Below are positions 8,913 through 16,492 of a DNA stretch of 64,000 bases, piece by piece; the first letter of the stretch is position 1; each line of letters begins with the position of its first letter. This stretch comes from Spirulina major PCC 6313. GTDB taxonomy: Bacteria; Cyanobacteriota; Cyanobacteriia; Cyanobacteriales; Spirulinaceae. The stretch lies in NCBI RefSeq assembly GCF_001890765.1, contig NZ_KV878783.1:3004771-3068770 (forward strand), in the 5' to 3' direction. A program made the position numbers and the translations under genes. Under the pieces are notes generated by a model. It saw nothing but the letters and a program-made list of their open reading frames with translations, was not told the origin of the DNA and did no database searches.

Positions 8913-9659
8913 TTAGGCGGCGAGGATCGTGATCTCGGCGAGGGATGCGATCGCACTATCCACCGATTCCCTCGGTACTGCCGCCCCATTGCCCCAACAA
9001 ATTCCCACCACACCCCCAGCCCCTGCCGCCCGTGCCATCTGCCAATCAAAGGCCGAATCTCCCACCATCACCGTCCGCTCTGGGGCTACGTTGAGCAATC
9101 CACAGGCTTTGAGGTACAGAGCCGGATCGGGTTTCGCGAGTCCGTCGTCTTCATGGCCCAACTCCAGCGCAAAAAATGGCTGTAATTCGGCATAGCGGAC
9201 AAATTCCTGCACCTCCACCGTCACCGCCGCCGAAAGCACCCCCAAGGCGATCCCCGTCGCTGCCAGGGATTCAAGGGCCGAGCGTACCCCTGGAAAACAC
9301 GGGCTAGTTTGGGCATTGCGGGGCACGTATTGATGGGAATCTTCAAAGGCTTGGTGGGCGATCGCCCGCGCTTCGGCCCAACTGCGGCCAGTTTCGGCAA
9401 TGTAGGCCGCGGCGGCGATTTCGTTTTCCTTACGACTGCCGACGGTCATTAACCCTTGGGGATCGAGGCTGTCGCCTTGCACGCCGAAGGCCATCAGCAA
9501 CGGTTCCCCCACGCCGGGGATTTGGGCATCAATGAGGCGCGATCGCTTCTGGGCCAATTCCCGTAAATAGTTGGCCGAATGTTCCAAGGTGCCATCTTTA
9601 TCGAAAATAATCGCCTCGATCCCGTTAAACTGGGTCGTTCCACACTGTACGGTTACCAA
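8913..9659 (-). CDS. HAD-superfamily hydrolase (phosphatase-like)
   Basis: A 248-residue HAD phosphatase with motif I IIFDKDGTLEHS (nucleophile Asp near residue 20), motif II VLSAA, motif III Lys in GLAKPDPALY, and motif IV VMVGDSAFDWQMARAAGA. A helical cap of about 80 residues lies between motifs I and II, giving a C1-capped subclass I enzyme like phosphoglycolate phosphatase and beta-phosphoglucomutase. The substrate cannot be assigned; phosphoglycolate is a reasonable guess in a phototroph but is not shown by the sequence. It is divergent from hemE, with a 109-bp shared promoter region. Confidence 0.85.
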   Translation of the reverse strand: MVTVQCGTTQFNGIEAIIFDKDGTLEHSANYLRELAQKRSRLIDAQIPGVGEPLLMAFGVQGDSLDPQGLMTVGSRKENEIAAAAYIAETGRSWAEARAIAHQAFEDSHQYVPRNAQTSPCFPGVRSALESLAATGIALGVLSAAVTVEVQEFVRYAELQPFFALELGHEDDGLAKPDPALYLKACGLLNVAPERTVMVGDSAFDWQMARAAGAGGVVGICWGNGAAVPRESVDSAIASLAEITILAA

Positions 9660-9768
9660 ATTAAACTCCTTAACAATCTGTTACGGGATATCTTTCCCCT
9701 ACAAGCAAAATGATAAGCTGGCAAATGCACTGAAAATTTAGTATTAAAACATTACAAACGGAGCAAAT

Positions 9769-10830
9769 ATGACGGGGTCGGAATTACCACATTTACTGCG
9801 GGTTGCGCGGGGCGAAGTGCTCGAACGTCCGCCCGTTTGGATGATGCGCCAAGCCGGACGCTACATGAAGGTGTATCGGGATTTGCGCGAGAAGCATCCC
9901 GGTTTTCGCGAACGTTCGGAAAATGCCGACCTCGCCATTGAGATTTCGTTGCAACCCTGGCGGGCCTTTCGTCCCGATGGTGTGATCATGTTTTCGGATA
10001 TTCTCACGCCGCTGCCGGGGATTGGCATCCCCTTTGACATTGTGGAAAGCAAAGGGCCGATGATCGACCCGCCGATCCGGACAATGGAACAGGTGGAGAA
10101 ACTCACCCCCCTCGATCCCGATGCGTCGCTACCCTTCATCCGCACGATTTTAAGCACCCTGCGCCAAGAGGTGGGCAACGAGTCTACGGTGTTGGGCTTT
10201 GTGGGTGCGCCTTGGACCTTGGCGGCCTATGCCGTGGAGGGCAAGAGTTCTAAAAATTACGCCGTGATTAAGAAGATGGCGTTTTCGGAGCCGACGGTGC
10301 TCCATGGGTTGCTCGCGAAGATTGCCGATGCGATCGCCACCTATACCTGCCATCAGATTGAATGTGGGGCGCAGGTGGTGCAGATGTTTGACTCTTGGGC
10401 GGGGCAATTGAGTCCTCAAGACTACGAAGCCTTTGCCCAACCCTATCAGCAGCGCGTCGTGGATCAGGTCAAGGCGAAACATCCCGATACCCCGTTTATC
10501 CTCTACATCAGCGGTAGTGCTGGGGTGTTGGAACGGATGGGCAAAACGGGGGTGGATATTATTAGCGTTGATTGGACGGTGGATTTGGCCGAGGCGCGGC
10601 AACGGTTGGGCCCGAACATGAAGGTGCAGGGCAATATTGATCCGGGGGTGCTGTTTGGCTCCAAGGATTTCATTCGCGATCGCATCCTCGACACCGTGCG
10701 CCAAGGCGGTGGCCAAGGTCACATTCTCAACCTCGGCCATGGTATTCTCCCCGGTACACCAGAGGAGAACGTGGAGCATTTCTTTGCGATCGCCAAGCAA
10801 GTTGATCAACTGCTAGCGGTTCACGCCTAA
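9769..10830 (+). CDS. hemE: Uroporphyrinogen III decarboxylase
   Basis: Decarboxylates the four acetate side chains of uroporphyrinogen III to give coproporphyrinogen III in the shared haem and chlorophyll pathway; cytosolic. At 353 aa it is the normal length. Signatures seen: [18 protein letters not shown] near residue 23, [43 protein letters not shown], and [13 protein letters not shown] near the C-terminus. A GGAG ribosome binding site lies 5 bp before the ATG. It is followed by a hairpin at 10850. No adjacent tetrapyrrole gene was found; por and cobM lie about 47 kb away. Confidence 0.96.
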   Translation: MTGSELPHLLRVARGEVLERPPVWMMRQAGRYMKVYRDLREKHPGFRERSENADLAIEISLQPWRAFRPDGVIMFSDILTPLPGIGIPFDIVESKGPMIDPPIRTMEQVEKLTPLDPDASLPFIRTILSTLRQEVGNESTVLGFVGAPWTLAAYAVEGKSSKNYAVIKKMAFSEPTVLHGLLAKIADAIATYTCHQIECGAQVVQMFDSWAGQLSPQDYEAFAQPYQQRVVDQVKAKHPDTPFILYISGSAGVLERMGKTGVDIISVDWTVDLAEARQRLGPNMKVQGNIDPGVLFGSKDFIRDRILDTVRQGGGQGHILNLGHGILPGTPEENVEHFFAIAKQVDQLLAVHA

Positions 10831-10849
10831 TTTAACCCCCTTTTCGTCA

Positions 10850-10890
10850 ATAGGAGAGGTTGCTTCCCCACCGGGCTGCACCTCTCCTAT
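10850..10890 (+). terminator. Hairpin downstream of hemE
   Basis: An 11-bp perfect inverted repeat, ATAGGAGAGGT and its complement, with a 19-nt loop, starting 19 bp after the hemE stop. It is followed by an A/T-rich stretch but no clear T run. It probably ends or stabilises the hemE transcript before the SDR gene at 10923. Confidence 0.5.
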
Positions 10891-10922
10891 CGAAATTTAG
10901 TTCCCCCTAAGAGTTCAACGCC

Positions 10923-12095
10923 GTGATCCCTGAGCCTGTTCATCCCGATTCCGTGACCCCCGAACCCGTGACCCCCCCAGCGGTGCAGTCCGAACCGGCC
11001 AAGGCTGATCCCATCCCCCCGCAGCCGGTGAACCCGCCCACCCCTGACCCGTTGAGCCACCAAACCCCACCGCGCCCCGCCCAAAGCAAGCGTATTTTTA
11101 TCACCGGCGGCAGTGGTTGCATTGGTCACTACCTTGCCGAAAGCCTGATCGAAACCAGCGATCACGAACTCTTTTTTCTGATTCGTAACCCCGACAAAAT
11201 TCAATTTGATTGTGATGCACGTCCCGGCATTCACATCATTTACGGGGACATGAACACCATCGATGACCAAGCCCAACTCCTCAAAACCATTGATGTAGCG
11301 ATCCTCACTGCCAATGCTTGGGGTGGGGCCAAGGAAGTGTTTGATGTCAACGTCGCAAAAACCCATCGGTTGATCAACCTCCTCGACCCCGATCGCTGCC
11401 AGCAAATTCTCTATTTTTCCACCGCCAGCATTCTCGACCAAGAAAACAAACTCCTCGAACAGGCCAAGCAGATTGGCACCGAGTACATTCGGTCGAAATA
11501 CAATTGCTATACCCAATTAACGCGATCGCCCCTCGCCGACAAAATCACCGTCCTCTTTCCCACCCTCGTCTTTGGTGGCAGCAGCACCAAGCCCTACTCC
11601 CACATTTCCGGCGGTCTTGCTGAGGTGTCGAAATGGATCGGGCTGGCTCGCTTCTTCAAGGCCGATGCTAGTTTTCACTACCTCCACGGCCGCGATATTG
11701 CCGCCGTGGTGCGCCATCTTGTTGATCATCCCCTCGCCAAGAATGTGCAGGACGAGTTAAACGATATTCCTCTCAAACAGGTCATCCTGGGTAATCCTGC
11801 CCTCACCGTGAACAACGCGATCCGCGAACTTTGCCTCTATTTTGGGCAGAAAATTTATTTTCAAATCACTGTGTCCTTGGGGTTGGCGAATCTGTTGATC
11901 AAGGTGTTTCGGATTCAAATGGCGGCCTGGGATCGGTTTTGTCTGACCTATCGCCACTTTACCTACCAAAACCCCGTCAACCCCGCCACCTTTGGTTTAC
12001 CGGTCTTTTGCCCCACGCTCTCTGATATTTTTCTCGCCACCGGCATTAAGGGTAAACGGATGCCAACACAATCTCAACCTGACACCCTTCAATGA
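10923..12095 (+). CDS. Extended SDR (NAD-dependent epimerase/dehydratase-like) protein with Pro-rich leader
   Basis: The frame opens at a GTG (10923). The first 55 residues are a proline-rich, repetitive leader (PEPVHPDSVTPEPVTPPAV and more) unlike the folded part. From about residue 58 a Rossmann fold begins with IFITGGSGCIGHYLAE (GxxGxxG), followed by LTANAWGGAKEVFDVNV and LYFSTASIL. The catalytic YxxxK may be YIRSK near residue 190. The substrate is unknown; sugar nucleotides, steroid-like or lipid substrates all occur in this family. The GTG start is uncertain, and translation could begin later. The stop codon abuts the left end of the IsrB element. Confidence 0.7.
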   Translation: MIPEPVHPDSVTPEPVTPPAVQSEPAKADPIPPQPVNPPTPDPLSHQTPPRPAQSKRIFITGGSGCIGHYLAESLIETSDHELFFLIRNPDKIQFDCDARPGIHIIYGDMNTIDDQAQLLKTIDVAILTANAWGGAKEVFDVNVAKTHRLINLLDPDRCQQILYFSTASILDQENKLLEQAKQIGTEYIRSKYNCYTQLTRSPLADKITVLFPTLVFGGSSTKPYSHISGGLAEVSKWIGLARFFKADASFHYLHGRDIAAVVRHLVDHPLAKNVQDELNDIPLKQVILGNPALTVNNAIRELCLYFGQKIYFQITVSLGLANLLIKVFRIQMAAWDRFCLTYRHFTYQNPVNPATFGLPVFCPTLSDIFLATGIKGKRMPTQSQPDTLQ

Positions 12096-12304
12096 CCCCC
12101 ACCTGGCATCCGCCGAGGTGGGGGAGTGACCGGAGATAACCCGGTCGTAGCTGCGAATAGGCCACCAAGGTTAGTACGGCAACACTTCCGGTTGCTTCTC
12201 TAAATCGGATTATTTGTAAGGCCCTGGAATCTCAGGGAGTGGGTTCAGCCCAGAAACACCGTACTCACTGGCTGAAGAGACCTATAGTTTTGGAATTATC
12301 TTCC
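12096..12304 (+). ncRNA. Candidate omega RNA upstream of isrB
   Basis: The 209 nt before isrB carry dense secondary structure. Stems seen: 12096-12104 with 12116-12124 (9 bp, CCCCCACCT) enclosing GGC-ATCC-GCC; 12128-12133 with 12141-12146 (GACCGG); 12179-12183 with 12191-12195 (GCAAC); 12222-12226 with 12233-12237 (CCCTG); 12244-12250 with 12270-12276 (TTCAGCC). A long-range match pairs 12173-12179 (AGTACGG) with 12259-12265 (CCGTACT) and interlocks with the last stem, giving a pseudoknot. In the IscB/IsrB family the guide lies 5' of this scaffold, so the guide would come from flanking DNA just left of 12096. Transcription is not shown. Confidence 0.68.
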
Positions 12305-13471
12305 ATGCAACGCATCCCAGTCCAAAACCCTGATGGTACTCCTGCCATGCCCACCAAGAGTAGTCGCGCTCAAAAGTGGGTAGCGCAGGGCAGAGCTACA
12401 TGGGTGAAAACCAATCTACGGATCAAGGCAGTGCGCCTAAAAGCGGAGCCATCGGGTCGTAATACCCAGCCCATCGTGGTCGGGGTCGATCCCGGCAAAC
12501 TCTATTCAGGGATTGCCGTTCAATCCGCTCAAGCGACATTATTCCAGTCCCACCTAGAACTCCCCTACCCCAGGGTGCGTGAACGGATGGATCATCGCAG
12601 AATGCTACGGCGTTCTCGCCGCAGTCGGCGGATTAATCGAGAGTTACCCTTCCAGCTACGAAATCATCGCCAAAAACGATTTAACAACCGTAGAAAAAAG
12701 AAAGTCGCGCCCAGTATCCGAGCTAACCGAGACCTAGAGTTTCGAGTTGTTCAGGAGTTGTCCCAACTATTCCCCATTGCCACCATTGGCTATGAGAAAG
12801 TTCGCGCCGACGTGGACTTAACCTCAGGTCGAAAGGGAGCAAAATCTGGGAAAGGTTTCTCTCCGGTCATGGTGGGGCAAGCCTACGCCATTGAGAAAAT
12901 GGAGCAGATTGCCCCCGTCTACACTCGCTACGGGTGGCAGCAGGATGGCAACGGCACCGCTCAACTTCGCTCTACCCTGGGATTGAAGAAGTCTCAGGAC
13001 AAAGCAGAACAAATTCCCCAAACCCATGCGGTAGATGGTATCGCTTTAGCCTGTGGATACTTCATCGGGTATCGTCCCTTCCACCGGAAACGCAGTCACG
13101 GTTATCTTTGGTTTGGAGAGGTTAAGCTCACATCTGCCCCATTTGTGGTGATTAAACGGCCACCCATCAGTCGCAGGCAACTGCACCTCATGGTTCCCCG
13201 TAAAAAGGGTCTACGCCGCAAATATGGGGGCACAGTAACCCGCCATGGATTCCGGAAGGGGGATCTAGTGCGGGCTGAGATGGCAGGTCGTGTCTCGGTG
13301 GGCTATGTGAGTGGGGATACAACTCGGCAAGTTTCTGTTTCTGAGTTCACTTGGAAGCGTATTGGGCAGTTTAGTGCTGCCAAGGTTGAGCTACTCTATC
13401 GCGCCACGGGTATTTTGGTCAGTTGCCCGCAGAGATTGTCAGTCAGTGGGGCATTTAACCCCGCTGCCTGA
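12305..13471 (+). CDS. isrB: IsrB-type RuvC nuclease (IscB relative without HNH)
   Basis: A 388-aa protein starting at the Met at 12305, where the family N-terminus begins (MQRIPVQNPDGTPAMP). Domains in order: PLMP-type domain (PAMPTKSSRAQKWVAQGRA, residues 14-32); RuvC-I (IVVGVDPGKLYSGIAV, Asp near 63); Arg-rich bridge helix (RRMLRRSRRSRRINREL); RuvC-II (IATIGYEKVRADV); RuvC-III (THAVDGIALACGYF); then about 130 C-terminal residues containing RKGLRRKYGGTVTRHGFRKG. Between RuvC-II and III there is only a short linker and no HNH domain, which separates IsrB from IscB. Family members are RNA-guided DNA nickases. All RuvC acidic residues are present, so it looks intact. Confidence 0.85.
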   Translation: MQRIPVQNPDGTPAMPTKSSRAQKWVAQGRATWVKTNLRIKAVRLKAEPSGRNTQPIVVGVDPGKLYSGIAVQSAQATLFQSHLELPYPRVRERMDHRRMLRRSRRSRRINRELPFQLRNHRQKRFNNRRKKKVAPSIRANRDLEFRVVQELSQLFPIATIGYEKVRADVDLTSGRKGAKSGKGFSPVMVGQAYAIEKMEQIAPVYTRYGWQQDGNGTAQLRSTLGLKKSQDKAEQIPQTHAVDGIALACGYFIGYRPFHRKRSHGYLWFGEVKLTSAPFVVIKRPPISRRQLHLMVPRKKGLRRKYGGTVTRHGFRKGDLVRAEMAGRVSVGYVSGDTTRQVSVSEFTWKRIGQFSAAKVELLYRATGILVSCPQRLSVSGAFNPAA

Positions 13472-13473
13472 CG

Positions 13474-13519
13474 CTTGTTTCCTCCCCCACCTGCGGTGCG
13501 AGGTGGGGGAGGAAACAAG
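13474..13519 (+). repeat. Right-end hairpin of the IsrB element
   Basis: A perfect 19-bp inverted repeat (CTTGTTTCCTCCCCCACCT and its complement) with an 8-nt loop GCGGTGCG, starting 2 bp after the isrB stop. Its inner 9 bp are identical to the left-end hairpin at 12096. A short T5 follows after GGAG, so it may double as a transcription terminator. Confidence 0.8.
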
Positions 13520-13601
13520 GAGTTTTTGATGAATCCAGTACCGAGGACAACTGAATGCGAGTCCATGTCCATACCTCACAAAATTGATGGGGCTTCAGCG
13601 A

Positions 13602-14858
13602 TTATGCGCCATGCCATTGGCATTGGGGGGGTTGGGTTTGGGCAAGGAGATGGCCGCGACTGATCACCTGGGTGACGGTGGCGCGACGACGCAGGGCATC
13701 GTAGGGATCGATCGCATCCAAACAGATTAAATTCGCAGGCTTGCCGACTTCGAGGCCGTAGCGATCGCCCACATGCAAGGTTTTCGCTCCGTGGCGCGTC
13801 ACCATGTCATAACAGGCTTCCATCTCGGCGCGTCCCGTCATGTGGCAGGCATGGATCGCCATGGATGCTGGATCGAGCATATTCCCGGTTCCCAGGGCAT
13901 ACCAGGGGTCTTGGATGCAGTCATTGCCAAGGCTGACGTTGATGCCGTTTTGCCAGAGTTCTTTAACGCGGGTGATGCCCCGCCGTTTGGGGTAGGTGTC
14001 GCCGCGACCTTGGAGGGTGATGTTAATCAGGGGGTTGGCGATGATGTTGAGTTGGGCGCGGCGGAGGGTTCCCATTAATTTTGTGGCGTAGGCGTTGTTG
14101 TAGGAACCGAAGGCGGTGGTGTGGCTGGCGGTGACGCGATCGCCCAACCCCGATCGCAGCGTACAGGCGGCCATCACTTCTAAAAATCGCGATTGTTCAT
14201 CATCAATTTCATCACAATGGAGGTCAATTAAGCGATCGTGCTGGATAGCTAGTTCAAACAGCCGTTCTACCGATCGCACCCCATCCTCGCGGGTCAGTTC
14301 GTAATGGGGAATGCCGCCGATCACATCTACCCCCAGGGCGATCGCCTCCTCCATTAACCCCTCATTCCGGGGCGAACCGTACAGCCCATCCTGGGGAAAC
14401 GCCACCACCTGCACCGTCACCCAATCCCGCACCGCCTCTCGCACCGCCAACAGCGATTTTAATGCCGTTAATGTCGCCTCACTCACATCCGCATGGGTGC
14501 GCACAAACAGCACCCCCTGACTCGCTTGGGCTTTGAGGGCGGCGATCGCTCGCGCCTGCACATCTTCTGACGTGAGGGACTGTTTCCGCTCCCCCCATAT
14601 CCGAATCCCTTCAAATAACGTGCCGCTCTCGTTCCAGCGCGGTTCTCCCACGGTCATTGCTGAATCCAGGTGAATATGAGATTCCACAAAGGGAGCCGAG
14701 ACCATTTTTTCGGCGGCATCGATTTCCACGGGGGCGGTATTCGTCAGGTGGGGTTCAATGGCCATGATGCGATCGCCCACAATCCCCACATCCACCGCCG
14801 CACTGAGGTGATCCGTCCACAGTCGCGCCCGCCGCACAATCAGATCAAAATCCGTCAT
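13602..14858 (-). CDS. codA: CodA-like cytosine deaminase / amidohydrolase
   Basis: A 418-aa metal-dependent amidohydrolase closely resembling E. coli cytosine deaminase CodA along its whole length. Seen: metal ligands in FVESHIHLDSAMT; NESGTLFEGI; QVVAFPQDG (equivalent of the substrate-binding Gln156); HCDEIDDEQSRFLE (catalytic Glu217 equivalent); TASHTTAFGSYNNAY; and QGRGDTYPKRRGITRVKE. In the loop that reads GHDDVFDPWY in E. coli this protein has GNDCIQDPWY: the metal-binding Asp313 is kept, while the neighbouring His312 and Asp314 positions are Asn and Cys. It may therefore prefer another pyrimidine-like substrate. It sits alone on its strand, 82 bp from the IsrB element. Confidence 0.82.
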   Translation of the reverse strand: MTDFDLIVRRARLWTDHLSAAVDVGIVGDRIMAIEPHLTNTAPVEIDAAEKMVSAPFVESHIHLDSAMTVGEPRWNESGTLFEGIRIWGERKQSLTSEDVQARAIAALKAQASQGVLFVRTHADVSEATLTALKSLLAVREAVRDWVTVQVVAFPQDGLYGSPRNEGLMEEAIALGVDVIGGIPHYELTREDGVRSVERLFELAIQHDRLIDLHCDEIDDEQSRFLEVMAACTLRSGLGDRVTASHTTAFGSYNNAYATKLMGTLRRAQLNIIANPLINITLQGRGDTYPKRRGITRVKELWQNGINVSLGNDCIQDPWYALGTGNMLDPASMAIHACHMTGRAEMEACYDMVTRHGAKTLHVGDRYGLEVGKPANLICLDAIDPYDALRRRATVTQVISRGHLLAQTQPPQCQWHGA

Positions 14859-15001
14859 CTTGCTGCCCTTACCATTCAGTTTTGATCATTGTGGCGTAGA
14901 GAGGAGACCGGGAAAAGTGAGGGGTGAACAACTCGAAACAAGGATCGCCCCCCATCTCACGGGGAGCGATCGCTGGTTTGAGAACGTGACCCGATGGCGT
15001 T

Positions 15002-15592
15002 CTAGGCTTGGGTTTGGTCGGCTTGTGCCGCATCGAGGGCGCATTTCGCCACCTTGAACAGCGATCGCGCCTGTTCCACCGGAGAAAGCGTATCCCAGGC
15101 TTGATCGGGTAATTCAACCTCTGGCGCACCACTACGCATCGCAGAGGCCAACGGACGGGCAAACACCTGAAGATCATCCACAGACCAATCCGTTAACAGC
15201 GGTTTCACGCATTCCACTAATTGTTCAATGGGAGAGAGACCGGCTGTAGCGAGGGTTTGGGCTTGGGTGGCGATCGCGGTTAACCAATCCGTCGGAATTT
15301 TCCCAGCAAATCTAGCCTGTAAACTCTCGATCAAGGACGCGGTAGGGGTTTGGGGCCAACAGGATTCCACTTGGGCAAAAAAGGCTTGGGCGCGGCTGTC
15401 CCATTCCACCGCCGGAATTTCCGCAAAGCCGGGCACTTGGGTTTCAATCTCATTACCATACTGTTCAGCGGTGGTTAACGGCCATCCGTAGGGGTAGGCG
15501 GTTTCAGCAGTGAACAGGTCTGCCAGTAGGTCACTGACGGCATCACGGTGAAGGTCTTGCCGGGTTGCTGGGTCAATACGAGGGGTGTTCAT
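15002..15592 (-). CDS. Conserved hypothetical soluble protein, 196 aa
   Basis: The start is placed at the Met at 15592 (MNTPRIDPATRQDLHRDAV) rather than 15631. The protein is all-helical in appearance, with no membrane segment and no catalytic motif: AVSDLLADLFTAETAYPYGWP, then Ala/Leu-rich amphipathic helices and an Ala-rich end (KCALDAAQADQTQA). I do not recognise a named domain; similar proteins appear in cyanobacteria as hypotheticals. No operon partner is evident. Confidence 0.6.
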   Translation of the reverse strand: MNTPRIDPATRQDLHRDAVSDLLADLFTAETAYPYGWPLTTAEQYGNEIETQVPGFAEIPAVEWDSRAQAFFAQVESCWPQTPTASLIESLQARFAGKIPTDWLTAIATQAQTLATAGLSPIEQLVECVKPLLTDWSVDDLQVFARPLASAMRSGAPEVELPDQAWDTLSPVEQARSLFKVAKCALDAAQADQTQA

Positions 15593-15796
15593 GGGCTTTC
15601 TCCTAGTTCCATCCGCAGGGGCTGCGGTCACGTTCTGGGGGGATCTACACCGTCAGATTAGCCCGTTCCGTAGTCATGACCAACTTTTTTTTGCCCTTAG
15701 CGATCCACAATCAAGGAAATTGCCGAGAGTAGCAAGGATTCATAGCGGCGCGTTAGGCTAAAAATCGTACTTTTTCCGACCGTATCGAGGGATCAT

Positions 15797-16492
15797 ATGC
15801 TGCAACAAACCACATTGAACCTGATCGCCATTGGGGTGTTTTTGATGGTGTTGTCGGTATTGGTGGGGCCTCTGATCCAACTGCCGCCTGCGATTCCGGC
15901 GGGGGTAACGCTGGCGGTGATGGTGCTTTATGCAGCGGATACCTTGGCATGGCAGGGGCGCGTCGGGTCGCTGCTGGTGGATGGGGTGGCGCGGTTTTCC
16001 TCGGAGCATCGCGATCGCATTCTCCACCACGAAGCGGGGCACTTCATCACCGCCTACGCCTACGACATCCCGATTTTGGGCTATACCCTGTCGGCCTGGG
16101 AAGCGTGGCAGCAGCAAAAACCGGGGTTTGGCGGCGTGGAACTCGACGGCAGTTTACCCGATGCGATCGCATCTGAGGGAGCGATCGCCCAAAAACAATG
16201 GCTCGATCGGATCTGTATTGTCTGGATGGCAGGAATCGCCGCCGAACGCCTTTGTTATGACAGCGTTGAGGGGGGCAATGATGACCGTCAGCGAATTTTA
16301 GAGACTCTCTCTCTCACGGGGCAATCCCTCAGCGGCGCGGCGGTTAAGCAACAATGGGCCGAACTCCAAGCCAAAACATTAATGGAACGCCACCGCCCCG
16401 CCTACGATGCTTTGGTGGCGGCCATGGCCGATCGCGCCTCCGTGGCAGACTGTTGCCACGCTCTGGCTGAGGCGGGGTTAGCTAAAGGGTGA
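15797..16492 (+). CDS. Membrane zinc protease of the FtsH peptidase (M41) type, no AAA domain
   Basis: A 231-residue protein. Two N-terminal membrane helices span about residues 8-26 (LIAIGVFLMVLSVLVGPLI) and 33-49. A soluble domain follows with the zinc motif HHEAGHFITAYAYDIPI (HExxH near 79). Downstream, WMAGIAAERLCYDSVEGGNDDRQ resembles the M41 peptidase helix that supplies the third zinc ligand. The AAA ATPase module of FtsH is absent; such stand-alone, FtsH-like zinc proteases are known in cyanobacteria and plastids. The 3' end overlaps the convergent flavoprotein gene by 15 bp. Confidence 0.75.
   Translation: MLQQTTLNLIAIGVFLMVLSVLVGPLIQLPPAIPAGVTLAVMVLYAADTLAWQGRVGSLLVDGVARFSSEHRDRILHHEAGHFITAYAYDIPILGYTLSAWEAWQQQKPGFGGVELDGSLPDAIASEGAIAQKQWLDRICIVWMAGIAAERLCYDSVEGGNDDRQRILETLSLTGQSLSGAAVKQQWAELQAKTLMERHRPAYDALVAAMADRASVADCCHALAEAGLAKG

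Larger units (their letters stand above)
12096..13519 (+). mobile_element. IsrB (OMEGA) insertion element without its own transposase
   Basis: A self-contained 1.4-kb unit: left hairpin, structured RNA region, isrB gene, right hairpin. Left and right hairpins share an identical 9-bp stem core (CCCCCACCT with AGGTGGGGG), as expected for IS200/IS605-type ends read by a Y1 transposase. The left end starts one base after the stop codon of the SDR gene. No tnpA lies inside, so movement would need a transposase in trans. The tnpA at 61279 has differently sequenced end hairpins and is probably not the partner. Exact ends and target tetranucleotide cannot be fixed without an empty-site comparison. 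Confidence 0.78.

Noticed and set aside
12239-12304. 22-codon N-terminal extension of IsrB
   Set aside because: It lies within the predicted RNA structure and is not part of the conserved protein, whose N-terminus starts at 12305.
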